Positions 39,670 through 48,366 of a DNA stretch of 64,000 nucleotides are shown one piece after another. Below the pieces are notes generated by a model, which was not told the origin of the DNA, ran no database searches, and saw only the letters and a list, made by a program, of their open reading frames with translations. A program made the position numbers and the translations under genes. The stretch is from positions 14,267 through 78,266 of the forward strand of contig CAJTWM010000016.1 of assembly GCA_910579805.1 (NCBI GenBank), read 5' to 3'. The DNA comes from an uncultured Lachnospiraceae bacterium. GTDB taxonomy: Bacteria > Bacillota > Clostridia > Lachnospirales > Lachnospiraceae. Positions within the stretch are counted from its first letter, which is position 1. Each line of letters opens with the position of its first letter.

Positions 39670-42213
39670 ATGAAAAAAGAAACTTACGATATTACCGGAA
39701 TGACTTGTTCTGCATGTTCCTCCAGAGTGGAAAAATGCGTCCGCGCTTTAGAGGGGGCTGACAAGGTTTCCGTTAATCTTTTAACGAACAGTATGCAGAT
39801 TGAATACGAAGAAGACCGGCTGGATGAGAGGAAGATCGTAACGGCTGTGGAAAAGGCCGGATATGGGGCGGCGTTGAGAAGTAAAAGAGAAAAGAGCGCC
39901 GTTTCACAGAAGCGAATCGGGGAAACCCCGGAAAAGAGCATCATGCAGAAGGAGACGGAAAGCCTGAAAAAGCGCTTTTTCTTATCCCTCGTCTTTTTGA
40001 TACCGCTTATGTATCTTTCTATGCATCATATGTTTTTTGAATGGTTCGGCCTTCCGGTTCCGTCAGTGATCATGGAATATTTCCATGGATACGAGAATGC
40101 GGTCACCTTTTCCTTTTCGCAGTTTTTACTGCTTTTGCCTATTTTGTATATGAACCGGAAGTATTTTCAGGTGGGATTTAAAACGCTGTTCCACGGAAGT
40201 CCCAATATGGACAGTCTGATTGCGATCGGTTCCGGAGCGGCGCTCGTATACGGCTGCTTTGTGATCTTTCGATTGGGCAGGGCGTTAGGACAGCAGGATC
40301 TGCAGGTAGTGGAACAGTACGGGATGGAAGTATATTTTGAATCGGCAGGCATGATTTTGACGCTGATCACACTGGGAAAATATTTAGAAGCAAGATCGAA
40401 AGGAAAGACAGGCGAAGCCATTACCAAGCTGATGGACCTTGCGCCGAAAACGGCGGTGGTGGAAAGAGACGGTGAAGAGAAAACGGTCGGCGTGGAAGAA
40501 GTCTGTGTCGGAGACATTGTTTTGGTAAGATCCGGCGCGGCAGTGCCTGTGGACGGCGTGATCGTTTTCGGAACCGGCAGTATCGACGAGGCGGCGATCA
40601 CGGGAGAAAGTATTCCCGTAGACAAAAAAGAGGGGGATACGGTGGTAGGCGCTACCGTCAACAAAGCCGGATTTTTCAAATTCCGGGCGACGAAGGTGGG
40701 AGATGATACGACGCTTTCGCAGATCATCCGTCTGGTGGAAGAGGCCGGCGCCAGTAAAGCGCCGATCGCTAAAACGGCGGATAAGATCGCAGGCGTTTTT
40801 GTCCCGGCAGTGATCGGGATTGCGCTGCTTGCGTCGGCTGTCTGGCTGTTTGCCGGCGCAGGATTTGAGTTTGCGCTTTCTATCGGTATTTCCGTATTGG
40901 TCATTTCCTGCCCCTGCGCTCTTGGGCTTGCTACGCCGGTAGCAATCATGGTCGGCACGGGAAAAGGAGCCCAGCTTGGTATTTTGATCAAATCGGGAGA
41001 GGCGTTGGAAACAGCGCACAATATAGATACTATTGTTTTGGATAAAACGGGTACGATCACGGAAGGAAAGCCCGTAGTCACGGATGTGATACCTGTGGGA
41101 TGTACAAAAGAAGAACTGCTAAGGGCTGCGGTCAGTCTGGAAAAGCCCAGTGAACATCCTTTGGCGCAGGCTGTGGTAAAGTATGGGGAAGGACAGGGAA
41201 TCTATGCAGAGACGACGGAGGACTTTGTCACTCTTCCCGGAAAAGGAGTGGGCGCCCGTCTGTCCGGCATACAGTATTATGCCGGAAATAAAGGACTGAT
41301 GGAGGAAAACCATATTTCCTGCAAAGCGGTGGAACAGGAACTTTACCGTCTTGCGGGCGAAGGGAAAACCCCTTTGCTCTTCAGCGGCGGAAAAGAAGTT
41401 TACGGGCTGATTGCAGTAGCGGATGTGGCAAAAAAAACCAGTAAAGCGGCTATTGAAAAATTTAAGAAAATGGGCATAGACGTGGTCATGCTGACCGGAG
41501 ACAATGAAACGACTGCCAAAGCGGTACAAAAGCAGTTAGACATTCCCAAAGTCATTGCAGACGTGCTGCCGGAACAAAAAGAGCAGGTGATCCTATCCTT
41601 GCAGAAGGAAGGGAAAAAAGTGGCAATGGTGGGCGACGGCATCAACGACGCTCCGGCCCTGACGAGGGCGGACGTGGGGATCGCGATCGGCGCGGGAACG
41701 GACGTGGCGTTGGAAAGCGCGGACGTAGTGCTGATGAAAAACGATCTGCTGGACGTCTGTCAGGCGATACGCTTAAGTAAGAAAGTGATCTTAAATATTA
41801 AGGAAAATCTGTTTTGGGCATTTTTCTATAACAGTATCGGTATTCCTTTGGCAGCGGGCGTATTTTACTGTAGTTTTGGATGGAAACTGAATCCCATGTT
41901 CGGCTCTGCGGCCATGGCGCTCAGCAGTGTATGTGTGGTTTCCAATGCGCTTAGAATAAAAAGATTCAAGGAGGAAAAAGAAATGTTTGGAAAGAAAAAA
42001 TGTGATGTGGAGATGAAAGTGGAAGGTATGAGCTGCGGCCATTGCAGCGCGAGAGTGGAAGAAGCTTTAAATGCGATAGAAGGCGTGAAAGCGGAAGTGG
42101 ATTTGAAGAAAAAGACGGCTTATGTTACACTGGAAAAGGAAACGGCGGAAGATACGCTGAAAAAAGCGGTGGAAGAGGCCGGATATCATGTGGAAGAGAT
42201 AAAAAAGCTTTAA
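39670..42213 (+). CDS. copA: Cu(I)-exporting P1B-type ATPase with a C-terminal CopZ-like domain
   Basis: A copper exporter of 847 residues. An N-terminal HMA domain has GMTCSACSS (Cys13, Cys16). The membrane metal site is SCPCALGLATP (Cys414, Cys416), the phosphorylated Asp is in DKTGTITEG (Asp458), and HPLAQ and GDGINDAPAL are intact. The last helix has MAxSSxxVxxNALR. After it, the frame runs on into a second HMA domain (GMSCGHCSARV, Cys789 and Cys792). GGGAGG precedes ATG 39670. The C-terminal domain has its own ribosome site and could be made alone as a chaperone. Confidence 0.97.
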   Translation: MKKETYDITGMTCSACSSRVEKCVRALEGADKVSVNLLTNSMQIEYEEDRLDERKIVTAVEKAGYGAALRSKREKSAVSQKRIGETPEKSIMQKETESLKKRFFLSLVFLIPLMYLSMHHMFFEWFGLPVPSVIMEYFHGYENAVTFSFSQFLLLLPILYMNRKYFQVGFKTLFHGSPNMDSLIAIGSGAALVYGCFVIFRLGRALGQQDLQVVEQYGMEVYFESAGMILTLITLGKYLEARSKGKTGEAITKLMDLAPKTAVVERDGEEKTVGVEEVCVGDIVLVRSGAAVPVDGVIVFGTGSIDEAAITGESIPVDKKEGDTVVGATVNKAGFFKFRATKVGDDTTLSQIIRLVEEAGASKAPIAKTADKIAGVFVPAVIGIALLASAVWLFAGAGFEFALSIGISVLVISCPCALGLATPVAIMVGTGKGAQLGILIKSGEALETAHNIDTIVLDKTGTITEGKPVVTDVIPVGCTKEELLRAAVSLEKPSEHPLAQAVVKYGEGQGIYAETTEDFVTLPGKGVGARLSGIQYYAGNKGLMEENHISCKAVEQELYRLAGEGKTPLLFSGGKEVYGLIAVADVAKKTSKAAIEKFKKMGIDVVMLTGDNETTAKAVQKQLDIPKVIADVLPEQKEQVILSLQKEGKKVAMVGDGINDAPALTRADVGIAIGAGTDVALESADVVLMKNDLLDVCQAIRLSKKVILNIKENLFWAFFYNSIGIPLAAGVFYCSFGWKLNPMFGSAAMALSSVCVVSNALRIKRFKEEKEMFGKKKCDVEMKVEGMSCGHCSARVEEALNAIEGVKAEVDLKKKTAYVTLEKETAEDTLKKAVEEAGYHVEEIKKL
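41983..42213 (+). CDS. copZ: Possible separate CopZ copper chaperone from an internal start in copA
   Basis: In-frame ATG 41983 (codon 772 of copA) lies eight bases after AAGGAGG (41968-41974). From it a complete 76-residue CopZ-like HMA protein starts MFGKKKCDVEMKVEGMSCGHC and ends AGYHVEEIKKL. CopZ normally carries Cu(I) to CopA. E. coli makes a short CopA(Z) chaperone from copA by frameshifting; a separate start inside copA would reach the same result. Use of this start is inferred. Confidence 0.55.
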   Translation: MFGKKKCDVEMKVEGMSCGHCSARVEEALNAIEGVKAEVDLKKKTAYVTLEKETAEDTLKKAVEEAGYHVEEIKKL

Positions 42214-42229
42214 ATTTTATGTATTCTTA

Positions 42230-42268
42230 GTGCCGTTTACGGACTCCGCACCGTAGACGGCACATTTT
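42230..42268 (+). terminator. Terminator of the copper operon
   Basis: GTGCCGTTTACGG (42230-42242) pairs with CCGTAGACGGCAC (42251-42263), one mismatch, then ATTTTAT. Confidence 0.82.
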
Positions 42269-42298
42269 ATAAAAAATGGAAAGGACGGAAAAGTCAAA

Positions 42299-44086
42299 AT
42301 GACAAAGGTAACGTTTGAGGAATATATCAAGAAAAATAAAGTACTCTGCGACGGCGCGTTCGGCACTTATTACGGGGCGCTCGCGGGAACGGAAGCAGCT
42401 TGCGAGAAAGCAAATTTAGAAGATCCGGAGCTTGTCAAAAAAATTCATAGGGAATATATCCGGGCAGGGGCAAAGCTGATCCGTACCAACACCTTTGCGG
42501 CGAACCGCGCCATGCTTTCCACGACGGGAGAACAGGTAAAAGAGATCATAAAGAAGGCCTATGAGCTTGCAAGGGAAGCCTGTGGGGAAGAGGCGTCCGT
42601 TTATATCGGCGGCGATATCGGCCCGATCCCTGCGGACGGTACGACGGAAAGACAGGCCAGAGAAGAAGAATATCTGGATATCTGCCGCACTTTTTTGGCA
42701 GCAGGCGCAAAGATCCTTATTTTTGAGACATTTCCGGATCTGGAAGAGATCCTTCCGGTCATACGGAAAGTGAAAGCGGAAAACAAAGATGTTTTTGTGA
42801 TCGTACAGTTTTGCGTTAACCAGTTCGGGTACGGCAATACGGGGTTCAGTGCGAAGCGGCTTTTAGAGGAGGCAGGGAACGCGGATGAAATATCCGCCGT
42901 TGGGTTTAACTGCGGCGTGGGTCCCGGCCATTTATACCGGATCATGGAAAAACTGGAACTTTCCGTAGGGAAATATATCACGGCCCTTCCCAATGCCGGG
43001 TATCCCCGCAGGGTGCAGAGCAGAATGGTGTTTTCGGATAATGAAGAATATTTTGTGGCGAAAGAATGCGATATCGCGGCGCTCGGCATCGATATTTTAG
43101 GCGGCTGCTGCGGTACTACGCCTTCTTATATCGGCAGGCTTTCCCGGAAAAACATATGGAAGAGGGAATCGGACAGGGAACTCAGGAAAAAAGAAATGCA
43201 TAAACCAAGGGAGGAATACCGGGATTACAGTTTTTTTAACGGAAAAGATAAAAAATTGATCGCCGTGGAACTGGCGCCTCCTCTGAATGCGGATGATGAA
43301 AAGCTGATGGACGCGGCAAACCGTCTTAAAAATTGTGCGGTAGATGTGGTTACCTTTCCCGATTCTCCGTCTGGAAGAACCCGGGTGGACTCTGTCCTCA
43401 TGGCGGCAAAGGTCAGGAAAGAAACGGGACTTTGCGTGATGCCTCACTTATGCTGCAGGGACAAAAATGCAATCGCCATCCGGTCCCAGCTTTTAGGGGC
43501 GCAGGTGAACGGAATCCATAATTTTTTGGTCATTACGGGCGATCCGGTGCCTACGCTGATCCGACAGAGGGTGAAGAGCGTATTTAACTTTGATTCCGTG
43601 GGATTTATGAAGATCATAAAAGATATGAATGAAGAACAGTTTGCAAAAGAACCCCTCTGTTATGGCGGAGCGATCAACTACAACCGCCGTAATTTAGAAG
43701 TGGAGCGGGAACGCATGAAGAAAAAAACAGAAGCGGGCGCGGCGTTTTTCTTTACCCAGCCCCTTTTCTGCAAAGAGGACGTAGAGAAGGTAAAGCGTTT
43801 GAAAGAGGAAGTGCCGGAAACCAAAGTGCTTTGCGGGATCATGCCTCTTGTCAGCAGAAAAAACGCACTTTTTATGAAAAACGAAATGACCGGCATCCAT
43901 ATTCCGGACGAGGTGATCGAAAGATATGGGGAAAGCATGACAAGGGAGCAGGGGGAGGAAACCGGAATCGCCATTGCAAAAGAGATCATCGGGCTTGCTT
44001 CCGGTTTCGCAGACGGATTCTATTTTTCCCTGCCCTTTAACCGGGTAAACGTATTGGAAACTATTTTAAAAGAGGCCGGCCTGTAA
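42299..44086 (+). CDS. Bifunctional homocysteine S-methyltransferase / methylenetetrahydrofolate reductase (YitJ-like)
   Basis: A 595-residue two-domain enzyme. The N-terminal barrel (about 1-285) is a Zn-dependent homocysteine methyltransferase with CDGAFGTYYG, FNCGVGPGH and the zinc Cys pair in GGCCGT (Cys270, Cys271). The C-terminal barrel (about 310-590) is a MetF-type reductase (ELAPPLNADDEKLM, PHLCCRDKN, ITGDPVP, FFFTQPLF). Together they turn methylene-THF into methyl-THF and methylate homocysteine to methionine. It stands alone, with no S-box leader in the 85 bases before it. Confidence 0.92.
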   Translation: MTKVTFEEYIKKNKVLCDGAFGTYYGALAGTEAACEKANLEDPELVKKIHREYIRAGAKLIRTNTFAANRAMLSTTGEQVKEIIKKAYELAREACGEEASVYIGGDIGPIPADGTTERQAREEEYLDICRTFLAAGAKILIFETFPDLEEILPVIRKVKAENKDVFVIVQFCVNQFGYGNTGFSAKRLLEEAGNADEISAVGFNCGVGPGHLYRIMEKLELSVGKYITALPNAGYPRRVQSRMVFSDNEEYFVAKECDIAALGIDILGGCCGTTPSYIGRLSRKNIWKRESDRELRKKEMHKPREEYRDYSFFNGKDKKLIAVELAPPLNADDEKLMDAANRLKNCAVDVVTFPDSPSGRTRVDSVLMAAKVRKETGLCVMPHLCCRDKNAIAIRSQLLGAQVNGIHNFLVITGDPVPTLIRQRVKSVFNFDSVGFMKIIKDMNEEQFAKEPLCYGGAINYNRRNLEVERERMKKKTEAGAAFFFTQPLFCKEDVEKVKRLKEEVPETKVLCGIMPLVSRKNALFMKNEMTGIHIPDEVIERYGESMTREQGEETGIAIAKEIIGLASGFADGFYFSLPFNRVNVLETILKEAGL

Positions 44087-44101
44087 GGCTTCAGAGGAAG
44101 A

Positions 44102-45118
44102 TCATTTTACGGCCTTTTTTGCAAATTCAGTGGTAACCAGATCTGCGTAAGGCACACGTTCGGAGAGTTCCCCGGCTTCTTCCAAAATATTCTGGAGCAG
44201 GGTGAAGCTTTCTTCTTCGAATACCAGATCGGTTTTCCATGTCTGCTGTTCGTAATATCTTGTTATGATGGTGGTCAGCGTATCCAGATCAGTTTCGGGG
44301 AATTGGGGACTGATAGTTTTGGCAATTTCAGCGGGAGTAGATTGATTTACATAATCCATACCTTTTTGCAATGCGTTGGTAAAGCTTTGGATCAGTTTGG
44401 GATTTTCCTCGATAAAGCTTTTTTTCGCGCTGAAAGCGGTGTAAGGAACGAAGCCGGACTCTTCGCCTAAAGAGGCTACCACATAACCGTCTCCTTTGGC
44501 TTCAAGGGCAGTGGCGTGGGGTTCGAATTCTACTGTGAAGTCCCCCTGTCCTCCTGAAAAGGCAGCCGCCGTGGAGCCGAAATCGATACTTTGGTCGATG
44601 GTCAGGTCTGAAGCAGGATCGATATTATGTTTTTTCAAAATATATTCGAATACCATTTCAGGCATACCGCCTGCCCGGCCGCCAAGCACCGTTTTTCCGG
44701 CAAGCATTTCAAAGCCGAAGTTCTCTATCGGTTCTCTGGAAACGAGGAAATTTCCCGCACGCTGCGTAAGCTGGGCGAAATTGACGACATAGTCTTCTGC
44801 GCCTTGAATGTAAGTATAGATCGAACTTTCGCTGCCCATAAAGCCTATCTGGGCCTCACCTGAAAGCACGGCGGTCATCGTTTTATCCGCACCGTAGCCG
44901 GTGACCAGTTCCAAGGCGATCCCTTCTTCCTCAAAGTATCCTTTTTCAATGGCAGCGTACATAGGCGCATAAAAACAGGAATGCGCCACTTCATTCAGTA
45001 CAATGGGCGTGGTTTTGCCGCTTTGCTTTTTTTCACTTTTATCCTCCGTCTTTCCACAGCCTGTCAAAAGAAGGAGAAGAGAGAGAGAAAGAAGCAGAAC
45101 GATGCTTCGTTTTTTCAT
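44102..45118 (-). CDS. Orphan ABC substrate-binding lipoprotein (NMT1/SsuA-like)
   Basis: A 338-residue lipoprotein with signal MKKRSIVLLLSLSLLLLL and lipobox LTGC. The periplasmic-binding fold matches the NitT/TauT/thiamine-precursor group: LNEVAHSCFYAPMYAAIEKGYFEEEGI, AVLSGEAQIGFMGSE, and LAGKTVLGGRAGGMPE. Likely ligands are sulfonates, nitrate-like anions or pyrimidine precursors; the sequence does not decide. No permease or ATPase gene is adjacent, so it must work with components coded elsewhere. Converges on the YitJ-like gene with 15 bases between. Confidence 0.88.
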   Translation of the reverse strand: MKKRSIVLLLSLSLLLLLTGCGKTEDKSEKKQSGKTTPIVLNEVAHSCFYAPMYAAIEKGYFEEEGIALELVTGYGADKTMTAVLSGEAQIGFMGSESSIYTYIQGAEDYVVNFAQLTQRAGNFLVSREPIENFGFEMLAGKTVLGGRAGGMPEMVFEYILKKHNIDPASDLTIDQSIDFGSTAAAFSGGQGDFTVEFEPHATALEAKGDGYVVASLGEESGFVPYTAFSAKKSFIEENPKLIQSFTNALQKGMDYVNQSTPAEIAKTISPQFPETDLDTLTTIITRYYEQQTWKTDLVFEEESFTLLQNILEEAGELSERVPYADLVTTEFAKKAVK

Positions 45119-45316
45119 AAAAAGCCTCCCTGCGTGTTCATCCCGTTATAATACGGAATGATGCATAAATTATGATATTAAATTATGTTTAAAATGCAAA
45201 AAGGTTACTAAAGGGTATTGTTGAATTGCTTTTTTTCGTGCATAATATGTCATATAAACAATGAATCGGGTTGCCCTGTGATCTTGGGCAGATATTTGGT
45301 ATAGAGGAGGAGCATC

Positions 45317-46375
45317 ATGAAGACGATAAACAAAATATTTATGGCGATTGCCGTGATCATATTGACGCCTACGGTCATGCTGGTAGCGTTCATACTGATC
45401 GCAGACGCTACGGATATGGATCTGAAGAAGATCGTGTGGGAGGAGGAAACTGAAACCGGAACGGAGTTCCTTGTCGATGGCGGGCCTGCTGAAACGCAGC
45501 CGGAGGCAGAAGCGTCTCCAGCGCCTGAAGCACCCGTGCCGCCGGAAGAGCAGGAGGGAGAACAACAGCCTGAGGTTCCGGACCGTTTGGTTTCCGATCC
45601 GCCGTTAAACTGGGTATCGACGGGAGATAACGGGGCTCTTCAGCAGCAGCTCAATAGGGATGCATGGAATGCAAGTCCCAACTCTTCGGCAAGCACAAAT
45701 CCGAGCGTGAGCGGAAACACGAACGGAAATACTTCCGTGCCGTCTACGGGTCTGCCGGATGCGTCCGCATACTTGAAAGCATATTTGGACGTCATATTTA
45801 AGAATGATTATTATGCCTATGTTGATTATAAGATAGGAACAGTGGAAGAAGCGGAAGAACTTTATGAAGAAGAACTGGATGTGGAAGCGTTCAACGATAT
45901 TTTCGGGACATTGGGCTTTTCCGATGTGGATGCGGCGGAAAGAATGAGTCTTTTGAAGCAGATCTTTGCAAGTTTCCGCTATCGTGTAGGCGAAGCCAAA
46001 AAACAGGCGGACGGTTCCTATATCGTGACAGTTTCTTATGAAAAAATGAACGTTTACGCGCCTGCGGTGGACGCTTATGTCAAAAAAGCAAAAAGCATGA
46101 TCACCGGATGGAACAGGGAAGGAGAAGCAGGAGGGGAAACGCCTTCCTTCGAGAGCATGAGCGGGCAGTTGATTGAGGCATATACGGCATGCCTGAGAGA
46201 GGCGTATGGAAACGCTACCTATGAAAAAGAGCAAAATGCGACGATCCGTCTGAAAGTTGTGAATAATTCTTATGAGATCAATGAAGAGGACGCTACAAAG
46301 TTCGGGTTTGCAATCGTCGATTCCGAGGCGGCTATGGAGAAGCTTGAAAAAGCGGTGAAGGATTTGGATTTTTAA
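45317..46375 (+). CDS. Membrane-anchored extracellular protein, function unknown
   Basis: A 352-residue protein. An N-terminal helix (about 6-30) anchors it. A proline/glutamate-rich linker (ETQPEAEASPAPEAPVPPEEQEGEQQ in parts, about 52-90) and a Ser/Asn/Thr-rich stretch (about 115-145) follow. The folded C-terminal domain, about 200 residues, begins ASAYLKAYLDVIFKNDYYAYVDYK, a pattern seen in small secreted Firmicutes domains. It has no catalytic motif I know. GAGGAGGAGC precedes ATG 45317. Confidence 0.75.
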   Translation: MKTINKIFMAIAVIILTPTVMLVAFILIADATDMDLKKIVWEEETETGTEFLVDGGPAETQPEAEASPAPEAPVPPEEQEGEQQPEVPDRLVSDPPLNWVSTGDNGALQQQLNRDAWNASPNSSASTNPSVSGNTNGNTSVPSTGLPDASAYLKAYLDVIFKNDYYAYVDYKIGTVEEAEELYEEELDVEAFNDIFGTLGFSDVDAAERMSLLKQIFASFRYRVGEAKKQADGSYIVTVSYEKMNVYAPAVDAYVKKAKSMITGWNREGEAGGETPSFESMSGQLIEAYTACLREAYGNATYEKEQNATIRLKVVNNSYEINEEDATKFGFAIVDSEAAMEKLEKAVKDLDF

Positions 46376-46426
46376 TGCTCTCTAAACACCTTTAAACACT
46401 CTTTAACACTCTTAACGAAAATATTA

Positions 46427-46455
46427 TCGACAGCCTGAATAAAATCCGATATAAT
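46427..46455 (+). promoter_or_regulatory. Promoter of pspA-ydjI
   Basis: TCGACA at 46427-46432 and TATAAT at 46450-46455, spacer 17. Confidence 0.7.
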
Positions 46456-46511
46456 GAAAGTCAAGCAAAAAGAAAGGCTATCTTGATAAAAGATAAGAAG
46501 AGGTTACGGAT

Positions 46512-47195
46512 ATGGGAGTATTGACTAGATTCAAAGATATTATGACGGCAAACGTAAACGCATTGTTGGATAAGGCGGAAGATCCGGAAAAGATGGTGGA
46601 TCAATATTTGCGTAATCTGGAAAACGATCTGGCAAAAGTAAAGGCCGAGACCGCCTCGGTTATGGCGGAAGAAAAAGCTGCAAAGCGTAAGCTGGACGAA
46701 TGCGTCAGCGAGATCGACAGGATGACGGAATATGCCAGAAAGGCAGTGACGGCCGGGAACGACGGCGAGGCAAAACAGTTCCTTACGAAAAAAGGCGAAC
46801 TTACAGAGAAAAAAGAAGTCCTTCAGAAAACATATGAAGTGGCAAAAGCTAATGCGGACAAAATGCGTGAGATGAATCGTAAATTGGAAGAGGACATTGC
46901 GCAGATGCGGAGCAAGAGGGATACGCTGAAAGCTAAGGCCAAAGTTGCCGACGCACAGGAAAGGATCAATAAACTTGGCTCCAGTGTAGAGACGGCGGGC
47001 AATAATATGGCGGCCTTTGACAGAATGGAAGAAAAGATCAACCGCAGGCTGGATGAAGTAGATGCAATGGCTGAGCTGAATGCGGAAAGCGGTTCTGATT
47101 CCATAGAGGAACTTGCCAAAAAATATGATTCCGCTGAAGGAAAGTCAGATGTTGATGATGAGCTTGCAGCATTGAAAGCAGAGCTTGGAATGTAA
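46512..47195 (+). CDS. PspA/IM30-family membrane-stress protein
   Basis: A 227-residue, nearly all coiled-coil protein. The start MGVLTRFKDIMTANVNALLDKAEDPEKMVDQYLRNLENDL, in parts, is the family hallmark (amphipathic helix 1 and helix 2). PspA/Vipp1/IM30 proteins are ESCRT-III relatives that bind and protect damaged membranes. The ydjI-like gene follows 22 bases downstream, as PspA and YdjI occur together in B. subtilis (ydjFGHI). Confidence 0.93.
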   Translation: MGVLTRFKDIMTANVNALLDKAEDPEKMVDQYLRNLENDLAKVKAETASVMAEEKAAKRKLDECVSEIDRMTEYARKAVTAGNDGEAKQFLTKKGELTEKKEVLQKTYEVAKANADKMREMNRKLEEDIAQMRSKRDTLKAKAKVADAQERINKLGSSVETAGNNMAAFDRMEEKINRRLDEVDAMAELNAESGSDSIEELAKKYDSAEGKSDVDDELAALKAELGM

Positions 47196-47217
47196 GAAGA
47201 AAGAGTGGGTTGGGCAG

Positions 47218-48186
47218 ATGGGATTGTTTTCAAGAGAACTTGCCAATGTAGTAGAATGGAAAGAAGAAAGAGAAGGGGTATTGTTTTGGAAATGGCAGAA
47301 TCAGGAGATTAAGAAGGGATCCAAACTGATCGTGCGTCCGGGGCAGGATGCGATCTTTCTTTATAATGGCAGGGTTGAGGGGATTTTTGAAAGTGAAGGG
47401 CAGTTTGATATGGAATCTGATATCATTCCTTTCCTTACCACATTAAAAAGTTTTAAATTCGGGTTTAACGCCCCTTTACGGGCCGAGGTCCTGTTTATCA
47501 ATACGAAGGAAATGCTTGTAAAATGGGGGACTAAGAATGCCGTCAATCTGCCGGCGCCGGGACTGCCGGGCGGAATGCCGGTCCGGGCTTTCGGTACATT
47601 TAGCTGTAAGATTGCAGAGCATGACGTGCTGATTGAAAAACTGGCGGGTATCAAGCAGGTTTATACGGTAGAGGATGTAAAAGAACGTATCGTTTCCAAT
47701 TTAGACCAGCTTTTAATGAGCTGGATCGGAAAAGAGGGCAGGGATATGTTCAACCTGCAGATGGATGCCGGAAATATCGCCAGAGGAATCATGAGCGATC
47801 TGGATATGGATATGAGAAAAGTCGGGATCGCTATTACCGATTTTAACATTGAGAGTTTTTCTTATCCTGAGGAAATCAAAAAAATGCAGGAAAAGGCGGC
47901 TGCACAGTCTATGGTCGGAGATATGAACAAATACCAGCAGATGGCGATGGCGGATTCCATGGCAAAAGGAGACGGAGGACGCGGCGGCAGCGTAGCGGGC
48001 GATATGGTCAGTCTCCAGATGGGAATGGCTATGGGGCAGCAGATGGTCAATCAGATGCAGAATGCGCAGCAGACGGTTTCGTCAAATGCGGTAAACGGCA
48101 CTGCGCCGAATTTCTGTCCGAATTGCGGCACGCCTGCCAACGGCAGCAATTTTTGTGGAAACTGCGGCACAAAGTTAGTACGTTGA
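47218..48186 (+). CDS. SPFH-domain protein with zinc ribbon (YdjI-like)
   Basis: A 322-residue protein. The SPFH-like (virion-core/flotillin) domain spans about residues 10-230: GLFSRELANVVEWKEE, VRPGQDAIFLYNGRVEG, VRAFGTFSCKI. A glycine- and methionine-rich linker follows, then a C-terminal zinc ribbon FCPNCGTPANGSNFCGNCG with four cysteines. In B. subtilis YdjI works with PspA (YdjF) and membrane partners YdjG/YdjH; those two are not here. I use ATG 47218 (MGLFSRELAN), though GAGTGGG is a weak site; the frame is open to 47185. Confidence 0.88.
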   Translation: MGLFSRELANVVEWKEEREGVLFWKWQNQEIKKGSKLIVRPGQDAIFLYNGRVEGIFESEGQFDMESDIIPFLTTLKSFKFGFNAPLRAEVLFINTKEMLVKWGTKNAVNLPAPGLPGGMPVRAFGTFSCKIAEHDVLIEKLAGIKQVYTVEDVKERIVSNLDQLLMSWIGKEGRDMFNLQMDAGNIARGIMSDLDMDMRKVGIAITDFNIESFSYPEEIKKMQEKAAAQSMVGDMNKYQQMAMADSMAKGDGGRGGSVAGDMVSLQMGMAMGQQMVNQMQNAQQTVSSNAVNGTAPNFCPNCGTPANGSNFCGNCGTKLVR

Positions 48187-48282
48187 CAGCTGTTCAATCT
48201 GAAAATTTTTCTTGATTTAGCGTTTTTATTTGATGGAAGTAAATGCGCGCGGAGAGAAAGCAGATTGGCAGGGGAAATAGGA

Positions 48283-48330
48283 AAAGGACCGGCAGATAGG
48301 TTATAATTGCGATCTATCTGCCGGTCCTTT
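48283..48330. terminator. Bidirectional terminator between ydjI and prs
   Basis: A perfect 17-base stem, AAAGGACCGGCAGATAG (48283-48299) with CTATCTGCCGGTCCTTT (48314-48330). It serves both converging genes; the minus-strand T run is longer. Confidence 0.88.
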
Positions 48331-48366
48331 CAGCGTTTGCTTTACATGAAGAAATCAGTCTTATCC

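Noticed and set aside
40167..41081. Long minus-strand open frame opposite copA
   Set aside because: Composition is that of an antisense shadow of the ATPase; no ribosome site or motif.
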